64,000 nucleotides of DNA from Glebionis coronaria (lineage: Eukaryota; Streptophyta; Magnoliopsida; Asterales; Asteraceae). The stretch spans positions 537,094,038 through 537,158,037 of the forward strand of contig CM046876.1 in the NCBI GenBank assembly GCA_025667525.1, given 5' to 3'. The notes beneath the pieces were generated by a model. It did not search any database. It was not told the DNA's origin and worked only from the letters and a program-made list of their open reading frames with translations. Positions 9,099-20,847 of this stretch are shown piece by piece; the first letter of the stretch is position 1; each line of letters opens with the position of its first letter. Position numbers and translations under genes: made by a program.

Positions 9099-11851
9099 AA
9101 AGAAGAGGCAGGGATTCCACTTCAAGCTGAGGAATTTGATCTTATGGCTTCTGCTGCAGACAATGATGAGGAAGAAAAGGTGAATGCCAACTACATCTTG
9201 ATGGCAAACTTACAACAAGCATCTACCTCAGGAATGCATGTTGACAGAGCTCCCGTTTATGATTTAGACGGTCCCTCTGAGGTACATCCACGTTTTGACG
9301 ATAATGATATATATAGTACGTCTAATCATGAGGAGGAGTATACTGAGATGCTTAAGCCCTACACTGAGACACACGGGGATCAAACGAATAATAGTAATAT
9401 TATTTCGAATGAGCCCAGTGTGGACCTTAGTGTGGATCAAGTTGCCCAGCCTACAACCCTTTCTGATGAGACACATGTGTATTATAAATCTCTATTTGAT
9501 AAGCTTGCTAAGGACGTCGACCATGCTACGGTGGTTAATAATAAGTTTAGAGAAACTAATGCCAAATTGACCACTGAGCTTGTGGGATATAAGGAACGGG
9601 AGAAAAGTTTTGAAATTCATCAGGCTAAAATTAAAGAACTTGAACAAGCTCATGCTACATCTGTTTATCAAGAAAAATGCACAACTAAGAAATTAAATGC
9701 CTTACACTTAAGTAGTGCTAAAAAGATAAGCGAATTGAATGATAAAATCACTTCTCTTAATAAACAGCTTTCAACTAAAAAATCTACTATTTTGGATTTA
9801 AAAGAAGAACGAAAGAAGCTGAAACATGATTTCAAAATTCGTGAAGATGGGCTTCTTGAGGATATTTGCAAAGCTTAGGATAGGATTAGAGAATTAGACA
9901 ACCTCTTAGTAAAACACGGCCAAACAATGCAGACAATAAATATGCTCGCACCAAAAGTGAATGAGATAAATTACACTCGATACAAATTGGCTTTAGGTTG
10001 TCCTCTTCCCCCTAACCCTGGATATCTTAAGCAAGTTTAGGCCACTAATGAAACCTTATATAACGGTAGTGTGATCTTATCTGATGAGCATGATCCTCCT
10101 AGTGTGCATGATTCCGAGGAAACTACTGATCTTGTAGTAGAGACTCGTTTAAGAATGAAAAAGCTTGATATAGAAGTGACACCCGTTTATTATCCGAAAG
10201 TTAATCCTCCAACTGTTTTTGTTCGGTCTAAAACAAGTACTGAAATGCTTTTGCTACCAAGTGAGGAATTGTCTGATGACCCTCCTAAACCGGGTATCAC
10301 ACGCCGATTTCTAAACGAGCTTAAAGATAACTTTGTCATCCTTAAACGTGTTGTTAATTCCAAAATAACTGGAGGAAATTTACATCACCTGTTCAGATTG
10401 AGGTTCAGAAAATTCTTCAAAATGATATTAATCCGATTATTAATCAAGTTGATGCTCGGTTAGGCAATTTGGAAAACGCTTTTCTAAAATAATTAGCCAA
10501 CTTTGTTGAAGACTTTAAATCTTTGACGAAGGAAGCTGATGAATCTCTTGATAAAATCAAAGTTTTGGAAAACGATCTTGAACGCCTCTCTAAAGCTCGT
10601 GATTGTATTGATAGTAGCCATGTTGAGTTAGGTACCTCTATGTCGCATAATGAAAACCTCCAAAATGAGCTTGATCTTATGAAAGAGAAAATGGAATCTT
10701 ATGTCATTAAAAAGGATAAAGAATTCACCGATCTTTGGAATAAATTTGTCAAAAAATGTGATGAATGCAAATATGACAAGATTTTGTATGAAAAAGCTTA
10801 CAATGAAATGCAACAAACAATCGCACGGTTGCAGGCTCAGTTGGGAGGGGTTTCGGAAACGAATTTGGCCTCTTCAGGGTTAGAGAGTGCTAGTGATGGT
10901 AATGTTCAGAAGCTTAAGGCTAAGATTGCAGATTTAGAATCTGTTGTTGTTTCATATAAGCGGGCTGTTGAACAAAGTAAGTCTGTCTATCAGAAACTTA
11001 TTGATAACATCTGTGAGAACTGTAAGTTAAAGGCCTTGTTAAAACATAAGACTTCTGAACCTAGCTCGATTGTGGATACGATGATCCAGAAACCAGCAAC
11101 CTCGGGACCCACTCGTATTGTTGTGACACCTTTTCCCAAGGTTGCTGGAACGAAAACTGCTGTGATTGCCTCACGAATGTTTCGTGTTAGTTCTCTCTCT
11201 GTGCCTAGCAAACAACGTAAATCAAGCGTTAGGACAAAACCGATCACTATAACTCAACCACAAGTTATTGATTTAAAAAGTGCTAATTCTAATAGACGCG
11301 TGTCTTCTTCTACGGGAATAAACAACTACACTAAGAGCAGAAGGCCACAGCCTACGAGCAATACAAGGAATGATAGGGTCCCTTTTGCCTCTAGAAGTAG
11401 TCGCCCCAAGATCAATAATGTGGAACTAGAAGAACACCTTAGGAATTTACCGTTTTTTAATCATAATCAGAAACTTAATTCATCTGAATGTAATAACTTT
11501 AAGCTTGCTATTTGGAATGAAAAATCTGAAGTTATTTGTGCTAAATGTAATAAATGTTTCTTTACTTTTACTCATGATGCTTGTGGTTTGACTATGAATG
11601 GTTTGAATTATGGTGGTTACACTAGAATTGACAAGCTGTCAGTCATTGAACAACAACGCACTCCTAAGGCTAAGGTGTATGTTCCAAAAAGTACGCACGT
11701 AGGGTCCATAGAAAGTCTTGCTAAGCCTAGTAGCCCTAGATTCACCTCTAAATGGTTGCCTACTGGTAGAAATTTTGACTGTAGTGGCAAAATTATCGAC
11801 ACTAGTAGATCTCATACTGACAGTGAAACGTCGGTATGTGATACGGCTTAA
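9099..11851 (+). pseudogene. Element E gag-pol spacer with coiled coils
   Basis: The frame continues after the gag stop, open in pieces 9144-9878, 10071-10463 and 10523-11851. Content is acidic then strongly coiled-coil (for example KINELNDK-type heptads near 9720-9860 and 10530-10840). A Cys pair region follows (CAKCNKCFFTFTHDAC, about 11540-11580) and then Ser/Thr-rich linker. Stops at 9876, 10038, 10490 and 11849 are TAA/TAG, consistent with C-to-T changes of CAA/CAG, and a frameshift lies near 10370. Such a long coiled-coil extension between gag zinc knuckle and protease is known from Sirevirus-like elements; its role is not established here. Confidence 0.75.
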
Positions 11852-13680
11852 TTATCGTCTAACCCTACAGGAACCTATTTCATCGGTTGCCAAAATATTT
11901 TCTTCTCTTATCATTGGCAGGTTGTTGAAATTTGTCTCTAGTGCGTGGACTCGGGCTGTTCCAAACATATGACTGGGAATCGAAGCCTTCTCAAGAACTT
12001 TGTATGGCGTTTCATGGGAACTGTTCGATTTGGAAATGATCAAGTTGCGGCAATTCTAGGCTATGGTGATCTTCATTGGGGAAATATAATCATCACCAGA
12101 GTATCTTTTGTTGATGGCTTGGGAAACAATTTGTTCTGGGTTGGGCAATTTTGTGATTCAGACTTGAAGGTTGCTTTTCAGAAGTCATGCATGTTTTGTA
12201 AAAGATCTTGAAGGAATTGATTTGTTGAAAGGAAATCGTACCACCAACCTTTACACCATTGATCTTTTTCAAATGTCTGCTGCTTCTCTAATTTGTCTCA
12301 TGGCCCAAGCCACATCAACAAAGTCATGGTTATGGCATCAAAGGTTATCTCATCTCAATTTCGATGCTATCACCCAACTTGCGAAAGATGATCTCGTTAC
12401 CGGTCTCCCAAATTTTAAATATATAAAATACCATCTTTGTCCTTCCTGTAAGAAAGGTAAAAGTAAGAAGAAGCCTCACAAACCCAAACCTGTTCCCAAC
12501 TCAACGAATAGGTTACATCTCTTACATATGGATTTGTGTGGCCCAATGAGAATCAAAAGTATTAATGGAAAGCGGTATGTCCTAGTAATTGTGGATGATT
12601 ATTCTCGTTACACATGGGTTCATTTTCTTACATCAAAAGATGAAGACCCTGATGTAATTATTAACTTCTTGAAGAAAACATCAGTACCACTGCAAGCCCC
12701 TGTCATTATTGTGAGAACGGATAACGTCACAGAATTCACCAATCAGAAACTGAAAGCTTACTTTGACGAAGTTGGGATCTCTCATCAAACTTCGGCTGTA
12801 AGAACTCCAGAGCAGAATGGAGTTGTCGAACGGAGGAATCGTACGTTAGTTGAAGCTGCTCGGACGATGCTTCTCTCCTCCATTGCACCGTTATTCCTTT
12901 GGGCCGACGCTATAGCAACTGCATGTTATACTCAAAACCGCTCCATTATTCACACCCGTTTCAACAAAACACCTTATGAGATCATTAATGGAAGAAAACC
13001 GGATATTTGATTTTTACATGTCTTCGATGCATTATGTTATCCAAGAATGATCGTGAAGATATCGGTAAACTTGAACCTAAAGGTGATATTGGTTTTTTCA
13101 TTGGTTATTCTTCAACTGCTTGTGCTTACAGGGTTTATAATCGAAGGACAAGAAAGGTAATGGAGACTATGAATGTTACCTTTGATGAACTCTCGAGTAT
13201 GGCCTCTCAACATAGAAGTTCACATCCCGAGCTTCAAGGTCAGACTTCTAGACACGTAAGTTCAGGACTCGCGCTTCAATTTGCACCGTCAGCAATCTCA
13301 TCGTTACAACCTTCTGAACGTGACTTAGAATTTTTATTTGGGCCAATTTATGATGAATATATGGAGGGTCCTTCGTCATTTGGTGTTCCTCAAAATTCCC
13401 CGGTTGCACCTGCTACGGTAGTTCAAGAACCTCCGACTGCATCTACACCAACGACATCTACTTCTGCACCATCTACGTCAACCTCAACCATATTGACTCC
13501 AAACATTCCAACCACTTCTCCGACTGCTGACGCAACTCAACAACATTCTTAGCAAATTCCTACTCATGTTCATCTTTAGAATGAAATAGTTGCTGAAAAT
13601 GCAAACAATGCGATGCTCAACGAACACGAGTTTGTTAATCCATTTGCGGCTTCCACAAGTTCTACTCAGCCTTTAACACC
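11852..13680 (+). pseudogene. Element E protease and integrase pseudogene
   Basis: Protease motif DSGCSKHMTGN (about 11948-11980) is followed by the GAG-pre-integrase zinc region (LWHQRLSHLNFD near 12330, CPSCKKGKSKKKPH near 12440). The integrase core comes next: first Asp in LLHMDLCGPM (about 12530), second Asp in RTDNVTEF (about 12715, usual G replaced by V), Glu in PEQNGVVERRNR (about 12810). A Ser/Thr/Pro-rich linker runs from 13280 to 13560. Frameshifts lie near 12180 and 13007 and stops near 13550 and 13577. Element G interrupts it at 13685, and the frame resumes with VDPSSLHQ at 25041. Confidence 0.88.
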
Positions 13681-13685
13681 ATATG

Positions 13686-16600
13686 TGTAACACCCCATTT
13701 TGGAAATGGAATATTACGCATAATCATGGCGTGTCATCAAAGCATACAAGGATAAATGTCTAAGCATTATTCAACCATAAAAGGGAAATACCGGAATCAA
13801 ACATCGGTATCCCAAGGTAAAGCTCATCACACACAAACATTAATACTGTAAAAAGGAAAGGACGAAACAATGTCCATAGCAACTGTATCAAAGTAAAGGA
13901 AATGCATAAAGTAAAGAAAGACAGGAAAGCTTCCAGTCCATATGCACCTACGTTTGAGATCTACGAGCGTCCCTGAGTACCTGCCGTTTTGGGAACATGA
14001 AAAGGAAAACGGCTGAGCAAGACGCTCAGTGCACGGATGTACAATATAGCATGAAATAGGATAAGCATGTAACATATAACAGCGGAAGACTAAGGACTGA
14101 GTAAACTGGTTAAGTATCAAGAAAACTGGTTTTATAGTTTGAAAAGCCTTATGTTTATCTTGTGAAAACTGTTTTAACATATATATACCATAGCCCATAT
14201 AGGTCATGAAAAGGTCACGTGCATGAATACTTGGAGGGGTGACCTCATCATGCTGATTAGAGGGGATGCCTCTAATTAATATACTGATTTTGGGTAGGAG
14301 GGATCAACTCCTTGTGAAGGGTGCAAGGCACACACCACATTCACCATGATAAACTGAATAAAACATGTAACTAGGATGCACCCATACGCCCCACCTGATA
14401 TAATAATATGGCCAAACTGAAAAGGGACGCCACGAGCAATCACTCTGCCGTGGGGAAGTCATAACATCGGTGCCTCCAATGCTATGGTTATGGTACCTCC
14501 ATAACTAGGTGAAACTGGTCATGCTTGTATATGGCTATAGTTTATGCTAAATTAACATAAGCAGTTCAAAACAATAAAACAAATGCTGGGGAAAACAGTT
14601 GGCTGCATACGGGGAAATCCTAATAAGGAAGGAATGTCCATACTGAAAGGACGGGAATCCGTACCTCAAGTCCAGTGAATGAACGGAAGAAAGACTCCTA
14701 CTTCTGGATCACTAACGCTACATGAATACACACGTGTATAAGTATCGATTCACTGATTACGTACTGGGTTCTGTGTCTCATTATAGCTGATTTGGTATGT
14801 TTTAGGTCATGGTTCACTGTTTAAAGCCTTAAACTGTGTTTATCTAGTATTCTGATTAATCTGATTAAGTATTACTGGTGTTTCATGTATTATTATACTT
14901 ACTGTGTAATAATAAGTAACTTTCCAAAAATAGCAGGTTTCCAAAAATAGAAAGTTTCCAAAAATAGAAAGTTTCCAAAAATAGAAAGTTTCCAAAAATA
15001 GAAAGTTACCAAAAATAGAAAGTTTCCAAAAATAGAAAGTTTCCAAAAATAGAAAGTTTCCTAAAATAGAATTTACTGCTTAAAATAGATTAGTTTCTAA
15101 AAATAGAAAGTTTCCAAAAATAGATCAGCTGCCTTAATTAAATAAGTTTCCATATATAGAAGGTTTCCATGATTAGATTAGCTGCCTGAAATAGATTGAT
15201 TTCCATATATAGAAGGTTTCCATAATTAGATTAGTTGCCTTATTTAATTAAGTTTCTATAAATAGAAGTTTCCATAATTAGAATTAAGCTGATTACATAA
15301 GCTAACATATAAGTCTAGGTGTTATAAGCTTATTTCTTAAGTCATATGATAAAGTGTATAGTTTAATTATTATTTCCTGTATTTTAATTAAACTATATGT
15401 TAAGCATTTTAATTAAAGTATAACATGTTTTAATTAAAATGAAATGAAAATACTTAGGTTAAAATGTGAATTATTATTAATAATAATATAACCTAAGTCA
15501 TGTCTAAATTAATTAATTATAGGCATGTTTTAATAATTAATTAATTATAACTTATAACATAAAATACTTAGGTTAAATTAATGTCATGATAAACTAATAA
15601 TTAAAATAACCTAAGTCATGATTTAATTAATATTTCATGTTATTAATTAATTATATCCTAAGTTCATAATTCATAAAAATTAACATGTAGCATGAATCAT
15701 GATTTAACCAACGAACCATGAATCGGGCATGAATTCGACACCGTACCCCGAGCCAAACCCGGGGCACACGTGTCCCCTTGCTGCCGTGGGTCCCACATGA
15801 GCCAACCAAGACCAAAAATGGTCTTGGTGGTGGCGGCAATAGCAAACCAAACCCCCCTCGGGTTTGTTTTGCTAGGCGGCTAAAAACAAACACCCTTACA
15901 AATCCTTCTTTGATTTTAATTAATACCAAAACATGTTAGATCAATGATTAATTACCTTGTTTTAATAATAAAACTAATAACATGTTCATGAAAATAATCA
16001 AAGATTAAAAGAATTAAAAAGAATTAAAAAGAAGGGTTAGAAAGGTATACCACTATGTAGCTTGGAAAAAGGATGAACAAACACTGATTACACAATAGTT
16101 TTTAAGATCAAAATCAAACAAATCACCCTCCTATGGTGGTGTAGAGGTGGCGGCACAAAGAGAGCAAAAGGAGAGGAGAAAAACTCTTTTAGGGTTTTTG
16201 TTTATTTTCTTGTAAAATGAAAAGTGAAAACATGTTTTACTCTTTACCCCCCTTTACTTGTAAAGTCCATGGGCTAAGCCCATTTCTTGTATATGTGTCG
16301 TGGGTATGGGGGCCCCACATGGGGTACCCGTACCTTTCTCGTGTCCCGATGTTTCGTGTTCGTTCGTGGTTAAACGTGCTCGTGTTTAAAGTGTTTCTGT
16401 TTAATCTAACGTGTCGTTTATCGTAAACTTAACGCTCGTAATTATATTATGAGTATTTACGTAATTATTCTAGTTAGTATTTTAAATGGTGATCATGATT
16501 TAATTATGTTCACGTGATATATTTATTACTGTTTATCATGAGTTCGTACGTAATCGATACTTGTCATGTCATACACGTATGCACTTGCTTGATTATTAGC

Positions 16601-16694
16601 ACATGAATGTGATCAATACTACATGAGGTAAGTTTTAATCTAGGACGTACGATCTTAAGGGCACTATTCATGGTAAAAGCATGCGGGTTTTACA
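13686..16694 (-). repeat. 3' LTR of element G
   Basis: 3009 bp, plus strand TGTAACACCCC to GGGTTTTACA. It matches the LTR at 22027-25035 except for 9 substitutions. Because G reads on the minus strand this is the downstream LTR. It carries a 17-bp array and AT-rich TTAATTAA-type stretches (15360-15650). ORFs seen in both LTR copies have no recognisable domains and are probably chance. Confidence 0.95.
14921..15073. repeat. 17-bp tandem array inside the LTR of G (copy 1)
   Basis: Nine consecutive units of TTTCCAAAAATAGAAAG, most of them perfect, followed by looser derivatives to about 15260 (TTTCCATATATAGAAGG type). The identical array sits in the other LTR. Confidence 0.95.
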
Positions 16695-16707
16695 ATTCTT
16701 CCCCCCT
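16695..16707 (-). other. Polypurine tract of element G
   Basis: Minus strand TAGGGGGGAAGAAT ends directly at the LTR start. It is the expected primer for plus-strand DNA synthesis and fixes the element's orientation. Confidence 0.85.
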
Positions 16708-16771
16708 AAAAAGAATAATTCGTCCCCGAATTATAGATAAAGTAAGCTGAAAAGAGGTGACATACCCGAAC

Positions 16772-19700
16772 TCAAAATATGAAGTGAGGGTAAGAAGCCC
16801 GGATAGACTCCTCTGTTTCCCAAGTGGCTTCCCGCTCGGTATGGTCCCTCCAAAGGATTTTGACGAAAGGAATCGTCTTCCTTCTCATGACTCGTTCTTG
16901 CCTGTCGAGTACTCGTTCGGGTTCTTCTATAAAGGTGAGATCTTCACGTATCTGTTCCAGTGGATACTGAACCATGTGAAGGGGATGATAATTGTACCCT
17001 CTGAGTAAGGACACATGGAACACGTTATGCACGTGCGAAAGCTGAGGAGGTAACGCCAATCGGTAAGATACTTCACCGATTCGTTCAACGATATCAAATG
17101 GTCCGATGAACCGAGGACTGAGTTTCCCTTTGATCCCGAAGCGTTTAACACCACGTGCCGGCGAAACCTTGAGGAAGACGTGATCTCCCACATTAAAATG
17201 TATGTCCCTACGATGCTTATCGGCGTAACTCTTCTGACGTGACCGTGCTTCCTGCAGCTTCTGCTTAGCTACCTCAATCTTCTCATTGGTCATTTCTATA
17301 ATTTCTGGTCCTTCGAGTGTTCGCTCTCCCACTTGATCCCAGCAAGTTGGAGCGCGACACTTTCTGCCATACAACATTTCGAAAGGAGCACATTTGATAC
17401 TTGCGTGCCAGCTGTTGTTGTATGCAAACTCGACTAAACAGATGTAATCGTCCCAATCACCTGTCCATTCCAACGCACACGACCTTAACATATCTTCCAA
17501 TGTCTGAATTGTTCGCTCCGATTGTCCGTCCGTTTGAGGATGAAAGGCTGTGCTCAGCTTAAGTTGTGTACCCCAAGCTTTTTGCAGACCTTTCCAGAAT
17601 CGCGACGTGAAACGAGGAACTCTGTCTGAGACGATGCTGGAGGGAGTGCCGTGGAGTCTCATGATCTCCCTTCTGTAAGTATCTGCGAGTTTACTTACCG
17701 GATCTTCCTTGCGTATCGGTAAGAAATGATCTGATTTGGTGAGTCGATCAACAATGACCCAAATAGCATCGTGCTTCTTCTTGGTAGGCGGAAGACCGGT
17801 AACAAAATCCATGGTGATTTTGTCCCACTTCCACTCTGGAATATCCAACGGTTGAAGGAGACCGCCAGATCGCTGATGTTCAATCTTAACCTGCTGGCAG
17901 GTAAGACATTTGGAGACATACGTGGCTACATCCTGTTTCATACCACTCCACCAAAAGTGCTGTCTGATGTCATGGTACATTTTTGTCGACCCAGGATGTA
18001 TAGAAAATGGGGAGCTGTGAGCTTCAGCTAACAATGCTTCCCGGAGTTCTGGATTGTCAGGAACACAAAGTCTCGTGCCCTGCCAAATGATACCGTCTGC
18101 GTCCATTCAGAATTCTGTCTGCTTCTCCAAATTCTGAATTATCGCCCAAATCTCTCCATCATCTTTCTGCGCTTCCTTGATCCTAGTCAGTAATTCAGGT
18201 TCTACTTTAAGATTCGCCCAGTATCCGTGCTGCCCACGTACCATGATTTCGATGTCAAGCCGCTCCAAGTCCCTTATGTTTTGTTCCTTGATCTCAATGC
18301 CGTTTATCATTCCGGACTTCCTGCTGAGTGCATCTGCTACTACATTGGCCTTCCCGGGATGATACTGTAGGTTAATATCATAATCCTTCAACAGTTCCAA
18401 CCATCTCCTTTGTCTCATGTTCAATTCTCGCTGGGTGAAGATATACTTCAAGCTCTTGTGATCTGTGAAAATGTCGCATGATTTTCCGTATAAGTAATGC
18501 CTCCATATCTTCAATGCGAACACCACTGCAGCAAGTTCCAGGTCATGCGTAGGGTAGTTTTCTTCATAGGGCTTAAGCTGCCGTGAAGCATACGCGATCA
18601 CTTTCCCATGTTGCATGAGAACACAGCCCAGTCCCTTCCCCGATGCATCGCTATAGATCTGAAATCCACCTGTACCAGATGGGAGAGTAAGAATAGGTGC
18701 AGATACTAACTTCTGCTTTAGGTCTTCGAAGCTCTTCTCTCGTTCTTCCGTCCAGACGAATTTCTCTCCTTTTCGCATCAGTTTGGTGAGAGGCAATGCC
18801 AGGCGGGAAAAGTTCTCCATGAATCTTCGATAATATCCAGCTAAGCCTAAGAAACTGCGGACTTCTGTCGCTGATGTTGGTCTTGGCCATTTAGTGATAG
18901 CCTCAACCTTCGCTGGGTCCATAGTGATCCCTTCTGCTGATACAATGTGACCTAGGAATGCCACCTTGCTTAACCAGAACTCACACTTGGAGAATTTCGC
19001 ATACAGCTGCTTCTGACGAAGAATCTGTAGTACAGTATGGAGATGATCTTCGTGTTCCTCCGTGGACTTTGAGAATATCAAGATGTCATCGATGAATACA
19101 ATGACAAATTTATCAAGGAATTCATGAAAGATTCTGTTCATCAGATCCATGAATACTACTGGAGCGTTAGTCAGGCCGAATGGCATGACCACAAACTCAT
19201 AATGGCCATAACGAGTACGAAAAGCAGTCTTGGCAATATCCTGCTCTTTAACCCTTAGCTGATGGTAGCCTGACCTTAGATCGATCTTTGAGAAGTGTTT
19301 GGCTCCTTGAAGTTGGTCAAACAGATCGTCTATACGTGGCAGTGGATATCTATTGCGGATGGTAATCTTATTAAGTTCACGGTAGTCAATGCAAAGTCGC
19401 ATGCTGTCGTCCTTCTTCTTAACGAATAAGACCGGTGCGCCCCATGGAGATGCGCTTGGTCTAATGAACCCTCGTTCAAGAAGTTCCTGCAGTTGGTCCT
19501 TCAGTTCTTTTAGCTCTATGGGAGCCATACGATACGGAGCCTTAGAGATTGGCTCAGCTCCTGGAACAAGGTCGATGTTGAACTCCACTTCTCTTGCAGG
19601 TGGTATGCCTGGAAGTTCATCTGGGAAGACATCTTGAAATTCCGAAACTACTGGTTGATCCTGAATCGATGGGGATTCAGCATCCATGTCATGAACCGTA

Positions 19701-20403
19701 GCTAGATAACCTTCGCAGCCATGTGACAGTAATGCACGTGCTTGCAAGGTAGATATGACCTGTACAGACCGTCCGGGTATGAACCCGTTATGAATGTACT
19801 CTGGTGCATTAATGTCGCCGAAGATCACCCGATATGAGTGGCAGTCTATGGTAGCATGGTGCTTGGATAGCCAGTCCATGCCGAGAATCATATCGAACTC
19901 AATCATGTCTAGGGGAAGTGCATCTACTGCACGAACTCTATCGTCAAACTCTAGAGGAAGACTCTTGTATACATGAGTTATTAATACAGAGTCCCTCAGA
20001 GGCGTGGAAATGGTAAGCTTATTTTCAAATGGCAAGGGAAGTGTCCTGATGTTCTTAGCATAAGTAGTGGAAACAACTGAATGAGTGGCACCCGTGTCGA
20101 AAAGAACACATGCAGCCTGGCCGTACATATACAAAATTCCAGTAATGGTACCTGTAGATTTGTTTGCCTGATCGCGCGATGTCGTGTAGACACGCCCAGT
20201 GGTAGGAGGCGGTTTAGTATCAGCATGACCCGAAGTACCCTCCATTTCACCCTTACGGCAATCTCTCATACGATGGCCAGGGAGGCCGCACTTGTAGCAC
20301 GCGTCGGAGTCACGACGACATGGGCCAGGGTGTCTGCGATGGCAAGTGCTGCAAAGAGGATGAGTGAATCCTCCAGCAGGAGTCCTTGCTGGCTGAGGGC
20401 CTG
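16772..20403 (-). CDS. Element G pol (last exon): nucleocapsid knuckle, protease, RT, RNase H, integrase, chromodomain
   Basis: One open frame of about 1,210 codons with a single TGA at 18107-18109. In order: a Cys/His pair region [12 protein letters not shown] and zinc knuckle [14 protein letters not shown] (20360-20255), protease LFDTGATHS (about 20095), reverse transcriptase with the catalytic FIDD box (VFIDDILIF, about 19085), RNase H (IYSDASGKG, about 18655), integrase with zinc region (CLTCQQVK, about 17900), core Asp/Asp/Glu (TMDFVTG near 17810; VSDRVPRF near 17625, usual D replaced by [12 protein letters not shown] near 17535), GPF module (about 17105) and chromodomain ending [16 protein letters not shown]. 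No ATG opens this frame: upstream of the knuckle there is a TAA at 20420-20422 and only a TTG. It is probably joined to gag by splicing. Confidence 0.93.
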
Positions 20404-20473
20404 CTGATGACAAAACGTGTTAAGAATAAGGTATATGCACGAGTATAGGACGTAAGCGTCATAAGATGTTTAC
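20404..20473 (-). other. Putative intron 3 of G gag-pol (70 bp)
   Basis: Donor CTG|GTAAAC and acceptor TCATCAG|CAGG. The preceding exon is 65 bp (20474-20538). Removal completes an Ala codon and enters the pol frame. A second CAG 3 bp on (20401-20403) makes a tandem acceptor that also keeps frame. Confidence 0.65.
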
Positions 20474-20538
20474 CAGTGTTAGCTGAATGGTTAGGCTGAG
20501 AACCCCTGTGGTTCTGGTCCCTTCCGTTACCGTGGTTC

Positions 20539-20612
20539 CTGGTAGAGATTTATATAGTGTCAGCATGAGAGACATAACATGAAATCATAAGAAGATGCAT
20601 AAATAGTAGGAC
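20539..20612 (-). other. Putative intron 2 of G gag-pol (74 bp)
   Basis: Donor CAG|GTCCTA (weak after GT) and acceptor CTCTACCAG|GAAC. The exon before it (20613-20762, 150 bp) is Gln/Asn-rich, as expected for a gag linker. Removal keeps the frame. Confidence 0.65.
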
Positions 20613-20762
20613 CTGCTGTTGTTGGAGTGTCCCGCATTGTTACGGTAATTATCATTACCGTTGCGCCTTTCCACAACAGAACGGTCGTTAGAGTGACCGT
20701 TTCCTTTGGGCTGATTAGGCTGCTGCTGAGTAGCCGGCTGAGACAGGTCCCCAGTTTTCTGC

Positions 20763-20847
20763 CTGGAAGATACAGTTTAAGAGATGATTATAGAACATAT
20801 AACGATAGGATGCGGTCTGGTTAACGCTAGAACATGAAATGTTTTAC
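20763..20847 (-). other. Putative intron 1 of G gag-pol (85 bp)
   Basis: Minus strand donor GAG|GTAAAA and acceptor TCTTCCAG|GCAG. T-rich 3' part. Removal joins AG+G and keeps the frame. The donor supplies the in-frame TAA that ends Gag when unspliced. Confidence 0.7.

Noticed and set aside
14840..15046. Phe/Trp-repeat ORF (also at 23181-23387)
   Set aside because: It translates the 17-bp LTR array; the frame is open only because of the unit.
15651..16426. ORFs duplicated in both LTRs of G
   Set aside because: Near-identical copies are explained by LTR identity. They show no domain and lie in non-coding LTR sequence.
19389..20407. Plus-strand ORFs opposite G pol
   Set aside because: Antisense shadows of RT and protease coding sequence.
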